From Vitellaria paradoxa (Eukaryota; Streptophyta; Magnoliopsida; Ericales; Sapotaceae), in NCBI GenBank assembly GCA_019916065.1, contig CM034237.1:23953752-24017751 (forward strand): a stretch of 64,000 bases of DNA, read 5' to 3'. Both the position numbers and the translations under genes were made by a program. Positions 22,409-33,147 of this stretch are shown here, piece by piece (positions within the stretch are counted from its first letter, which is position 1; every line of letters begins with the position of its first letter). The notes beneath the pieces are model-generated. The model ran no database searches. It worked only from the letters and a program-made list of their open reading frames with translations, and was not told the origin of the DNA.

Positions 22409-25052
22409 TGTAATACTCCGGACTTTGTATTAACGTAAGTATAAGGTTTTTGATGTATTTCGAAAGTGATGTATGTTAATTTGGTAGTATGGGTCATTAA
22501 CGGTACTTGAGGGTTGAGAACTTTGAAGTAGTAAGCCAAATACCTCATAGTTAGCATTTAGCAAAGTGTAGGGGAAAGAGACCTTGGGTGCATAAGACGT
22601 GGGCACCCAGGATCTTGGGCGCCCACCTGAGAAGGGCTTGGGTGCCCAAGGAATAGTAGATTTGACAAGTATGGGTTGCTCTGAAATTTTCAGTCAAGCC
22701 TCACACCTGTGAGTCTATATTTAGCTAAGGGGATGGGGAAGGTCTGAATTTTACTATTGAGGATTAAAATATTGGTTAAATATATATATTTGTATGTATG
22801 ATGCAAGAGAAAGAGAGAGATATTATTGGGAGAGGAAGAACTGGGTGAAAAGAAGAAAAGAGAACAAGAAAGAAGAAAAAGAGAAACCAGGTAGAGAATT
22901 TGAAGGTGACTTCATCTAGCCAAAATGGAAATCAAATTAATCTTGTGAAAGTGTAATTAGACCCTCAAGGAACCTTTCTATGTGATCCGTTTGTAGTTTG
23001 AATCAAAGAGTGAAGAGATAGAACTCATCAAAGTTTGGAAGCTTGGAACCGGAGGATATCATCTTGTTGATCCATCTTCTTTCGACTTGAGGTAGGGATT
23101 TAATGCTTCTTTCTTACATATGTGATGTGTAACTAGGAGTAGAACACCTTTAGAAAACCTTTTCAAGTGTTATCTTAATCTAAGGAAGATAATAGAAGTT
23201 ATATAGACATATATATGTATCTATAGGTAGAGAAAGTGAAAATGGTCTTTTGATCCATAACTTGACCCAAAGTTGATGAAAACTCAAATTGTTGGTTTCT
23301 TCTGATGCCTAAGAGGCTTGTGGTGATGTTAGAAACATGAAATTTTAAGTATATTAACCTTAACTTGGTCAATTTGAGGTCCCAAGAGTGAAAAACCAAG
23401 AAACCAGAAAACAGAGCATGAAACCTGTAACTCAGACCAAGTTGTGGGCGCACGAGGTGAGTAACAGTTGGGCGCCCAACACCTTGGGCACACAAGACAT
23501 GGGCGCCCGGCCTCCTTGGGTGCACAAGCCCCAGGGCGCACAGCTGAGTGCTAGCTTGGGCGCCCACCGAGCCTAGGTCCGATTCCTGACTTTGTTTACT
23601 TTGACTTTCTACCTTAGGTGTATGAAAGAGTTTAGTAACATGTTTTCACATGAAACTTTTGTTTGATTAATTGCATGGGCTTAGAAAGGTTTATGTGTTT
23701 CAAAAAGTGATTAAGGATTGGTTGTCTTAAGCCAATGGGATTTAACTTGTAAGGGTGAATGAATGTTACCTTGAATGAAATGATTTGGAAGATTACCTTG
23801 AGATAAGAGTCTTAATCAAGTAGAATTGTGATTATGTCTTGATGTAAGCATAATGTTGAGGTATATGAACATGTGATTGAATAAGTAAAAATGTGAATTG
23901 ACAAAGAGACTCAAATTCATGATGATGATAAATGTTGAATGTTTAATAAGGTTTAATCAATGTTGATATGTGACGAGCCTTGGGATGAACCAAAACGTTG
24001 ACATGTGTTGTTAGATAGTGTATGATGATGAATGTGAACTTGTGATAGATGAGAATGGAATGTGATGAATGGTTGTTGCGTGTCGGGGACTATGTTGGGG
24101 TGCGAAAAATAGGAAGGGTTTGAGATTACCCTCGGGTTGAGAGACCCAGAACCTACGCAGGGTTTGGTGTCAATGCCAATGGGTTAGTAGCACAGAACAT
24201 TGTGTGTGTTTTGGCTTCTCGTAGCCCTGGACGGCGATCCTAAACGACAACGTCAGTTTATCATTTCTTTTGGGTATTAACCCATAAAAAACGATATTGT
24301 GGATGCACCCAACCCCTGATTACTTGTGTGGTTATGGAAATGTGATTGAATAATGAATAAGTGCTAATGTGGATATGGTTATGTGATTGAATGTTGAATA
24401 CATGATAATGTGTTTAGGAATGTGATCGGATATAACGTTCGAAAATTCAATAACGAAGAATAATTGGAATTTTTTACAATACTATGATGATGTTGAATGA
24501 TGATAAATACTTGCTTAAGTTGAAAACTAATTGATATTAATAAATTGTTATGGCCTATAGAAAGAGGTTGGTCTTGTTATGCATATATGAACATTGGCAT
24601 GCATCTATTGATTACATACCATATATGTTTGTTTGAGGCATCGTGGGCACAAGTGGACCCGTGCTCATATCCCTACAGATTTTGATGCAAGAATAGGTTA
24701 TAACAATCAGGTGGGCTAATGGGGTTGGACTAGAAGTGCATTGCATGAGCCCCACTAAGCTTAGCAAAGCTTTTGGTCATTTAGTATAAATTTCATTTGG
24801 AATTGTAATATTGTACAATGCTAGACTTATTCGATTGGGTTGTAATGGCCACAAGGCCTAAGTTATGTATCAATGGGATTGGAATGTGGAGTATGTGCCT
24901 TGGTAACAGTCAAGGTTTAACTTATGTTATCTTATCTTATGTCTTGGGCTCACCAGTTGATGTGGCGTTGCTCTAATCATGGGTGGTTATGTCAGTGTAT
25001 GTTATGTGTGTTTATCACTCACCCCTCGGATCGTGAGATCCAGGGCATGACA
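22409..25052 (+). mobile_element. Tekay-type LTR, upstream copy (2644 bp)
   Basis: It starts TGTAATACTCCGGAC and ends ...GGGCATGACA. It aligns along its whole length with 37647-40247. It contains GC-rich GGGCGCCC/GGGCACCC blocks near 22595-22650 and 23450-23575, and a TATA-type run (TTAAATATATATATTTG) near 22776. Differences from the other copy are mostly C/T and G/A transitions plus small indels. The open frames inside it are not genes. It is shared between the truncated pol upstream and the gag-pol downstream. Confidence 0.92.
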
Positions 25053-25055
25053 GGT

Positions 25056-25072
25056 TAGTATTAGAGCCTAGA
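25056..25072 (+). promoter_or_regulatory. Primer-binding site, initiator tRNA-Met type (decayed)
   Basis: TAGTATTAGAGCCTAG lies 3 bp after the LTR end. The usual plant form complementary to initiator tRNA-Met is TGGTATCAGAGC, so two C/G-to-T/A changes have occurred. The position fixes the LTR end. Confidence 0.85.
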
Positions 25073-25179
25073 TCAGAATACCTAGGGGCATGGGGAGTCT
25101 TGCATCGCATATTACATGTTTAGATAATATTGGGTTTAAAGTTAATTGTGGGATCTAATTGGTTTTGTATAAACTCTAG

Positions 25180-25755
25180 ATGGGGATGGAAAAACGGGAG
25201 AGCAATAATACCAAAGTTCAACCAGTTGAGGAATAGATTGAGTGGCCTGATGATGATATCTTTACCCAAGTAGCCACCGAGGGTTTAGCTGAAACATAAC
25301 TCCAGAACGTTTCAGGAGATATGGCAATGATAGACTTGGTGCCAACAACAGTAGATCATTAGATGGTACTTTACCATGGGATGTCGTACTCAGTTTCATA
25401 TCCAACGCAGTATCCGTATCAATATATGATACCTTACTTGGTGCCTTACCAGTTTCAGTTTGCACCCCCAATGATAGTAGTACAAAATGTGACCATGATC
25501 GTGCCTACCACTTCAGCAAATCCAACCGTGACACTAGATATAGTGACAGAATCGAACCCAGACAATCAAGGTACTAGCTCACATGAAAGTAGCAGTAGCG
25601 TTGTGGAGATAGGTGAAAGTTCTAGTAATGAGGAAGATCGTCAGTGAGGAGCATGTGGAGGCTGTCGTAGGCTGGGATATATACGTTACAGATGTCCTAG
25701 GCAATGTATCAAATGTTGTACTTACTGTGGCTCTTACATTTATCATAGAAATTGA
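25180..25755 (+). pseudogene. Extra 5' ORF upstream of gag, Cys-rich C-terminus
   Basis: Starting at ATG 25180, one frame stays coherent for 191 codons, broken only by TAG (25234), TAA (25297), TAG (25360) and TGA (25645). All four are one transition away from Gln, Trp or Arg codons. The middle is Tyr/Pro-rich (several PYQ/PYL triplets), followed by a Ser-rich acidic stretch. The end holds Cys-Gly-Gly-Cys (25654-25665), Gly-Tyr, Arg-Cys-Pro-Arg-Gln-Cys and Cys-Thr-Tyr-Cys-Gly, resembling one or two retroviral-type zinc knuckles with the His changed to Tyr. It lies between the primer-binding site and gag. The gag protein has its own two knuckles, so this is not simply displaced gag. I recognise no family; it may be an accessory RNA-binding ORF of the retroelement or captured sequence. 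Confidence 0.5.
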
Positions 25756-26059
25756 AATGTAAGAATGTGAAGGGGAAGATTTTGGAAAGGCAATTCCCTT
25801 TGTGGTAATCGGAGTGGCTATTAGTTTAATGACTAGTGTTATGTTATGTACTCTTTCAATTCTAGTTAGTAGAGTAACTTGAGACCTTGTAATGTTGGAA
25901 CTCCTGTTGTAGTATTAATGGATGCGAAATGGTGTTGTTATATGTACCTTTATGAATGTATTAAACTATTATCTTATTATTAAATGAACTTATGTTCCAT
26001 CATGACCTCGAATCTTGACTAAATTTTATTATCTTATACTTTATTATACCTTAGATAAA

Positions 26060-27475
26060 ATGCCACCACAAGAAATGGGGGTTAGAGGCTGAGGTCGAGA
26101 TCATAGCCGAGACTGAGGTAGAGGAAGAGAACGGGGAGACGTACCTATTTAGTAGGAACAGGAAACACATCGTAGTGCAGTGGCTGAGGCACAACAGAAT
26201 AACTTAGGAGAGGAGGAGGTGCAATTGAGGGCACCAGAGATTCAGCAACCAGTAGCTATGGATGATGGAGCAGTGTTACAACAATTGGTAGCAGCTATGG
26301 CTGTAATAGCAGGAGGGGCTCGAGTTGGACCCCAGTCACAAATGCAGGCAAGCCCTACTGCCTTAGAAAACTTTGGGAGGATGAAACCTCCAACTTATGA
26401 TGGTGTGGTTGACACGGATGTGGCAGAATAGTTCCTGGAGGAATACGAGAAGTTACTAGTAGTAATGGAGATCACTGATCCTTCTACTCGCATTACGTTG
26501 ATTGCATTTCATTTAGTGGGTAGGGCATCAGCTTGGTGGTTTAGTTTAAAGGACACAGGAGGATCAGTGGGTCTTACTTGGGAAAGGTTCAAGGACAGGT
26601 TCAGGGATCACTTCTTCCCTCAATCTTTAAGAGATGCTAAGAGGGAGGAATTTGCTGGGTTAATACAAGGGACTATGACGGTGTTGGAGTATGAAAGGAA
26701 ATTCACAGATTTATCAAAGTATGCACCTGAGTTGGTCTCCACTACTCATTTGAAGTGCATAAGATTTGAAAGGGGACTAAGACAGACTCTGAGGAACAAA
26801 ATGGTGATGTTGGGTTTGGAGGATTATAAGACTTTGGTAAATCGAGCAATGACTGTAAAAAGAGACTTGAATGAAACCAAAGCTATTTATGAAAATCGAC
26901 GTGGTAAGAATACAGGGGCTCAACAGGAAGGAGTTAGTAGAAAAAAGATTAAGGGTAGTTCGTCGGCTCCACAAATCCAAATGTCTTACCAGGGAAGTAC
27001 AGTAGCCGCACCAACAGGAAGATCAGGGGGAACCTCTCGAAAGCAAATTATATGCTTCAATTGCAGATAGGAAGGCCACAAAAGCACAGAGTGTCCCAGA
27101 AGTAAGAAACAGGTTGAATCAGTAGGATAAATGAGAAGTGGACAGGTTAGAGAAAATAGGGCGTGTTATAGATGTGGAGAGATGGGTCATATTCAAAGGT
27201 TTTGCCCTCAGATTCAGCGAGGTGCAGGGGGAAGGATGGTACCATCTAGACGGTTGTTACAAAGACCTCGCTCATCGACCTCTCAGTTAGTATAGCAGCA
27301 GTATCAACAGAGAAGTGTCCCACAAAGGATTATGCAAACTAGGACATCACAGCAATCGAGGGTAAACCCACAGGGACAGAGGTTTGGTCGACCACAGAAT
27401 GTCCAGACACAGGGTAAAGTGTTTGCAGTGGCACAGCAGGAGGCACTAGCAAAGCCTATGGTGACGAGGTATTTT
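26060..27475 (+). pseudogene. Tekay-type gag
   Basis: One frame runs from ATG 26060, with in-frame stops in the Arg/Gly-rich N-terminus (TGA, TGA, TAG before 26160), TAG at 26429 (a Trp site), TAG at 27068 and further stops after it. The capsid-like region is at 26340-26900: Glu-Asn-Phe-Gly-Arg-Met-Lys-Pro-Pro, Ala-Ser-Ala-Trp-Trp, Trp-Glu-Arg-Phe-Lys, Phe-Arg-Asp-His-Phe-Phe-Pro and Arg-Phe-Glu-Arg-Gly-Leu-Arg. Two zinc knuckles of the CX2CX4HX4C type follow: Cys-Phe-Asn-Cys...Gly-His...Cys near 27055-27095, and Cys-Tyr-Arg-Cys-Gly-Glu-Met-Gly-His...Cys at about 27162-27210. Gag packages element RNA into cytoplasmic particles. A 1-bp shift near 27470 separates it from the protease frame. Confidence 0.88.
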
Positions 27476-28065
27476 TCGTGTCTATTCATCAAATGCTATT
27501 GTACTCTTAGACACGGGAGTAACTCATTCATTTATCACTGCATCCTTTGCATATGCCTTGGGAATAGATGTTAGCCCATTGGAATTGTTTTTACCTGTTG
27601 AGACCCCTATAGCAAGATTTTCTTCTTTGACCTAAGTGTGTAATGGATGTGAACTAAGGGTAATGGATGTTTTTTATGGGCGAGAGTTTGCCTCAAATTT
27701 TGATTTAATCGTACTAGAAATGAGGGGTTTTGATATCATACTTGGAATGGATTGGCTTATGTCCTACCAAGCTATTATTGACTGCCATAAGCGTAAGGTA
27801 ACCTTAACCACGTCAGAGGAGATCAAATTCGTTTCTTTACAAACTGATGTGAAAAGCAAGAAATGTCACTATTGAAAGGTCGGGGAAAGAATGAATTATG
27901 TAGCTTATTTGCTTGCATGGCTATGGAAGAAAGGAGCGAAGAACAGAGAGTTGAATTGCCTAAAGTTGTGAATGAATTTACCGAAGTGTTTCCTGAGGAG
28001 ATAACCGGGTTGTCACCTAAACAAGAAGTAGAGTTTTGTATTGTTCTGGTCCCAAGCACAGAACC
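27476..28065 (+). pseudogene. Tekay-type aspartic protease and start of reverse transcriptase
   Basis: The frame holds the retropepsin active site Leu-Leu-Asp-Thr-Gly (Asp-Thr-Gly at 27510-27518) and Ile-Leu-Gly-Met-Asp-Trp-Leu near 27740. A TAA at about 27633 breaks it. It is followed by the linker and RT N-terminus (Phe-Pro-Glu-Glu...Gly-Leu-Ser-Pro and Glu-Val-Glu-Phe near 27985-28040). The protein is cut at 28065 by the nested element and resumes at 34811. Protease cleaves the Gag-Pol polyprotein. Confidence 0.88.
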
Positions 28066-29030
28066 TGATTGGGTGTATTCTATGTTAAATTACTATGTTC
28101 ATTTAAATGTTAGTTGGACCTTTATTCGCCATTATTATTATAAAATAAGCATATTGATGCACTTATGGGATTTTACAGGGTTACATGCTCAAACTTGAGG
28201 AAATGGGTGCAAAAATGAGCTAGAAAAATGAAGAGATGAAGAAGAAAGCTGAGGAAGAGGACCATGGGAGCCCCACTTAGACCCATGGGCGCCCCACTTC
28301 AGGATGGGTGCCCTACTATTCATCAGGTGGGCGCCCACAGAGAGCTGGTTTTGAAGGGGAAAGTCAGGCCTAAGAGGCATTTCATCAAACAATTGGAGGT
28401 TTTGAAGGGGAAAGTCAGGCCTAAGAGGCATTTCATCAAACAATTGGAGGAACCATAGCATGGGCGTCCCACCTAGACCCTTGGGCGCCCTTGAGGACCC
28501 TTGGGCGCCCCACTAGTGTGAATCGAAGATTAATTCCATGTCCCGGTGATTTCGAACTTGACTTCAAAACCCTAGAATCGCAATTTCTTTACGAAATATG
28601 GTTTTCCAATGTTGAATCTTCCGACCTAATTTTACATGTGTAAAAATTAGGTTGAGTTAACTACATATTCAAGTTCAAGCCTTCGAGGACATTACAGGAC
28701 TAGGTTAAAGCCAAGTGTTTCCATTCACATTTAAGTTCAATACATGTCGTTTATTAAGTTTTCAAATTGATTGTTTTGCTTAGTGTTTTCGTTTTTCGTT
28801 TAATTTGTGTTTTCAATTTTTCAAATCAACATTTCAATTCCCTATTCAAAACTCCAAAAAGATTTTCATTTTTTCTTTTTAAGATTTTCACAAGTGTTTT
28901 CGAAACCAAGTTTTCCAAGGATTTAGACACACCTTTGCTCCCTGTGGAAGATGACCTAGGACTCACCTAGACTAAACTCAACCGACCTCTTATACTTGAG
29001 AGTGAGCCACTACCAAATTAGAGAGTGGTC
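28066..29030 (+). repeat. 5' LTR of the nested element, internally deleted and duplicated
   Basis: It begins TGATTGGGTG like the 3' LTR but is 965 bp against 1659 bp. A 739-bp segment is missing at CACT (28511-28514), matching the two CACT copies at 33542 and 34281 in the 3' LTR. A 51-bp segment is duplicated in tandem at 28347-28449. The deleted part contains the TATA-like region of the 3' LTR (about 33730-33750), so this LTR probably lacks its promoter. Confidence 0.9.
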
Positions 29031-29037
29031 AAGTTTT

Positions 29038-29055
29038 TGGCGCCGTTGCCGGGGA
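29038..29055 (+). promoter_or_regulatory. Primer-binding site, tRNA-Asp type
   Basis: TGGCGCCGTTGCCGGGGA lies 7 bp past the LTR end. This motif is the well-known primer-binding site of Athila-type and related plant Ty3/gypsy elements. It is intact here. Confidence 0.9.
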
Positions 29056-29360
29056 ACAACGGTGTGTTTGTGCTGAACTCGGAGAGCTTGTGGATGAAAG
29101 CACTTACTGGTGCGGTTACATTTGGACTTCCAGGTGACATCGCTCCTTATTTCTTTTCTTTTGTATATTTCATTTTTTATTTTGATTCCTTTTCTCTAGT
29201 TTTAGGATTTTTCTTCTGTTAGATATTTGAAAAAAAATGAAAATAATATAGTCATTTGCATTCATATAATCTAGCTTGTATGTTAGTAAACTTAGGTTGC
29301 ATTTTAGTGTAGTTTTTCTCTCTTCTTATTTTGTTTCATTTTTATTTTCTGATCTTAGAC

Positions 29361-30815
29361 ATGGATATTGGTGATCTTGTACATGGCCCTTTTGATACCC
29401 GAGAATACATAGAGTATTTAGGTGGCATGTTTGGATATGATTTTACATTAGATACATATAGTATGCTTCCCCAATTTTTCGGGCATGAGGAGGAAGACCC
29501 ATGTCTTCATCTTGATAGGTTTGAGGTAGTGTGTGGTTTATGTGATGATGTTAGAATGAGCAAGAGAATTAGGTTCATGTTTTTCCCTTTGTCTTTACAA
29601 AGTGTGGTTGGTGACTGGTGCTATGATTTTGGTGAATGGACCACTTGGGATTAGTGTTATCAAGCTTTTATTGGACATTTCCTCCCTATCCATCAAACCT
29701 TCACCCATGGCTTTCAAATTAGAAATTTTTATCAAAAGAAGGGTGAAGTATTTTATAAATGCTAGGAGAGATTTAACATACTTTTGGACACTTTCCCAAG
29801 TCATAGATTAGAGTTGGGGGACATCATAGCCATGTTATACAATGCTTTGCCTCATGAGTTGCACCAGGCGTTTGATAAAGTCTTAGGGAAGGAATTTCTT
29901 GACCTTACACCAGGTGAGGCATGGTCATTCTTTGAATTTTTTTGTGAACACACCAAGCTACAAGAAAGACTTGAAACTAGACTTGACCCATATGTACTTG
30001 AAAGCCATACGGACCTTTTCCCGCATGTTCCTACTTCACTTGATCCTCATGATCCATCCCTTGGAAGTAGCGTAAGCATGGAGCTTGATTACTCAGATTT
30101 TGCATGTCCCAACCTTGTTCCACTCACTGAGGGCCAGTCTGAGGAGCCCCGAGATTATTGGCCTAGTAAACCTTCTGATGCACACTTTGAGACCATAGGC
30201 ACCGAGTGGGAAAATTGCCCTAACCACACTAGGGATGATGTTTGGGATGAGTGTCTTTCTCATTTCCCTGTGGACTCTCCCATTCAGGAGATTTCTTTAC
30301 CACCTTTTGAGAGTCAGGGAGACATGCAATCCTTTCCTACCACTGAGTTTAATGCTCTGCCCACCTAGACCACCACGGGCCCTATTGAGAGTCTCTTGAC
30401 TCCCTTTGAGTGGTTGCAAGTCACATTGCCCGAGGAGCATATCATTGAGTCGATAAATACTTTTTCACTCACTTCTACACCTGAGGTTGAGAGTGGTGCA
30501 CACCTCTCACCTCTTGGCATAGCCCCACCCATGAGTGTTGCTCCAGGCATTGTGAGTGATTACACCATGACCGATTATCACTGAGGGGAGGTAGGAGACA
30601 TTGGGGTTGAGTACATTGATTTTTTGGGTATCGAGAGACTGATTGAACCCACCATATCCATCTCTTTGATTGCATTATGGCTGCATCCAAAGTTTTATGA
30701 ACCTCACCTAGCCTTCTTTCCTCCGGCGTGTTTTACACTTGAAGAGCGTCCACCTTTGGTGCTTCATGGGCCCAAAGAAAATATTTTATTTCTTGAACCA
30801 TTTGTGGATGCGTGA
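29361..30815 (+). pseudogene. Gag-domain protein of the nested element
   Basis: A single frame of 485 codons from ATG 29361 is interrupted only by TAG at 29652, TAG at about 29763, TAG at 30366 and TGA at 30582, with no frameshift. It starts Met-Asp-Ile-Gly-Asp-Leu. Residues of the retrotransposon gag core are visible: Pro-Gln-Phe-Phe-Gly...Glu-Asp-Pro, Phe-Pro-Leu-Ser-Leu...Gly-Asp-Trp, His-Phe-Leu-Pro and Leu-Thr-Pro-Gly-Glu-Ala-Trp near 29910. The C-terminal half is acidic and Pro/Ser/Asp-rich with no zinc knuckle. The lack of frameshifts suggests that the protein was under selection until recently, or that the insertion is young. Confidence 0.8.
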
Positions 30816-33134
30816 GATAGAGAGGGTGTTGGATTTCCCTTCTTCTTTGTTTCCTTTGTACATAGTAGATTAGAGTTTTCTTTTTCTTATTTTCTTATGT
30901 TTTTTTTTTGTTTGTTTGATTTTCTTCTCTTATTTTCTTTTCTTTTATTTCTTATTTTGTACTAATTCTTTCTTTTGTCTTATTCTCCCTTTATTTTTCT
31001 TTTATTTTTTTTCTAACCTTTTCTCTTGTATAGCTTTTTCTTTTCTTCAAATAAGGAAGCTCTTGAGGTAATAACCTTCCTCTTCCTTTTTCTTTAATCT
31101 TGCACTTTCAGTTTTGATACTCCATTATATATACTAGTTGTTGTTGGGAGTGCTGTAGAATCTAGGTTGGGGGGTGTTTTGGGGGATGCTTTAAGGGGCT
31201 TGAATAATGGGTGCATGCTTTGTTTAATTTGTGTTATGTTCTTAATTGTGCCTTTTGTGGCTATTATTTCATACTCATCATCATGCTCACTTTGCACACT
31301 ACAAACCCACTTATGCATCATAGTTCTCACATTGAGGACAATATTTAGTTTAGGTTGGGGGGTAGAGTTCGCATGATGACACTTTGTGCTAAAATTGTCA
31401 AAATTTTCAAATTTTGAGCATTTTTTTTAGCTTAAATATGTGACTTAGCACATTTATACCTACATGTAAGCCCTTTTTGGTTTGGTTGATTATGGAATTG
31501 AGTGAAAGAGTGATAAGTGAGTCTTGTTCAAGCATTAATAGGAAACTTAATTCAAGTTGAGTGTGTTATGACCTTGTGCATTTTTGTGACTATCATGGAG
31601 AAGAGCTCATGTGCTTAGGAGTAGATTTTGTTTGACATTGGTTAATTGAGCATTTTTGGACTAGGTGGAGACTTATACCCCTATGGTGAGATTTTGAGCC
31701 TATTATTATTTTCTTGAGGGGTTGCATATAATCACTGCTCTTTATTCTTCACTTTGGTTTTCAATGCACCAATTGCATCACACACACTTGCATGAGTATT
31801 CACTTGCAAGCTTTGAAAATGATGCTAGGCCCTCATTGTTATTTTAAGCCTTTTTGCCCTTTCTTGGATATGAAATTGCCTTAGGAACCAACTTGAAGTT
31901 TTTTAATGAAGTGTGTGATATATATATACTACTTTTCTTTGGTTCCCACCTTATATATTATTCCTTAACCTTATTCACACACTTTAAGCCTTACCCTCAC
32001 TTGTCTTGGGTTGTGAAAGTGCCTTAATGTCAGTGATGTGAACAGGGGTTGGGAATGGAAACTTTTGAGAGCATATCGAGAGAAAATATTGGGTGGAGAA
32101 TTCAGCTGATGTATATTTCATTATTTCAAAAGCAAAAAAAAAAAAAAAAAGAAAAAAAAAAGAAACAAGACAAAAAAAAAAATTTCATTCCTTTTGCTTA
32201 TTCAATTGTGGGACTTATGCTTTGTAATGTAGTTGCTAAGAGTGTCCCAAGAGTAGTTTGTAAGTTTATGAATAAGCTTCGTGTTATTGGTTGGGGTATA
32301 GAAAGGAAATGGGTAATTTGGGACCTATGCATACTTGAGCATATTTATCCCAAGGCATGTGCTTTGATTTCCATAACTTTCATTGTTTAAAAAATTACCC
32401 ATGGCCAAGTTACAACTGAATTAAAGACCTAGTGGATTCTAAGTGAGCAACTCTTGTGTGTGCACGTAGTGGTCTTGTGTAGGTTGTGTGATGTGATTTC
32501 TTACATGGCATTGGAATTTCTTGATAAGAGCTGTCCATTCGGAACTTCAATTTAGTTCACTCTCTTGTTTGTGGGGTCATGTGCAACTAGAATAGCATCC
32601 TATGCTATTAGGTGAGTGTGAACCCTTGATGAGTGAATTTCTTTCTATGAGTGGTCTCTTGTGAGAATTTGAAGTCCAAACTTAGTTCTGAGTATGCTCT
32701 CAAGACCTTGTTAAATGAGTGACACTGTTTTGCACACATGCCCTTTCAATTTTGATAGCACATGCATTCATGCTAGCACTTAGGAATTGCACATAATATT
32801 TGAATTTTGTGACTTGTTGCGCTTAAACTCGAGTCATTGTTGACCTTAATCACTCTTTGACACCTTGAGACCATACCATAGATGTTTGTGGATAGCATCA
32901 TTGCAAACCCTCACGAGACCTTACTCGTCCACTAGAGGGAACCTAGGGGTTTAAAGGGTGTGCCACACATGCTAAGTGTGGCCGTGTGTTCCTATGAAAA
33001 TGGACATCACATTAGTTTAGAGTTTAGTTCATTTGTTTTGCATTGAATAAGAGCTTGCATGTCATGGAGATCTTAGCATATGTTTGTATACCCTATGGTT
33101 TCATTGCATGCATTGCTAGGGACTAGCAAAGTCT
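30816..33134 (+). other. Non-coding 3' interior of the nested element
   Basis: A T-rich stretch (30835-31095) is followed by sequence with two extra GGTTGGGGGG tracts (31164-31175 and 31352-31363). The second is preceded by CATTGAGGACAATAT, a phrase seen in the 3' region of Tat/Athila-type elements. Poly-A tracts lie near 32133-32182. There are no pol domains and no frame above about 115 codons. Confidence 0.7.
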
Positions 33135-33147
33135 CGGTTGGGGGGTG
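33135..33147 (+). promoter_or_regulatory. Polypurine tract of the nested element
   Basis: CGGTTGGGGGGTG directly precedes the TG start of the 3' LTR, where plus-strand synthesis would be primed. Two similar tracts occur about 1.8 and 2.0 kb upstream. Confidence 0.75.

Noticed and set aside
23199..23567. 122-codon minus-strand frame
   Set aside because: It lies inside a Tekay-type LTR and over the GGGCGCCC block. It is not kept intact in the other LTR and has no similarity I can see.
25056..25072. tRNA gene at the initiator tRNA-like motif
   Set aside because: Only the short primer-binding complement is present, right after an LTR, with no cloverleaf.
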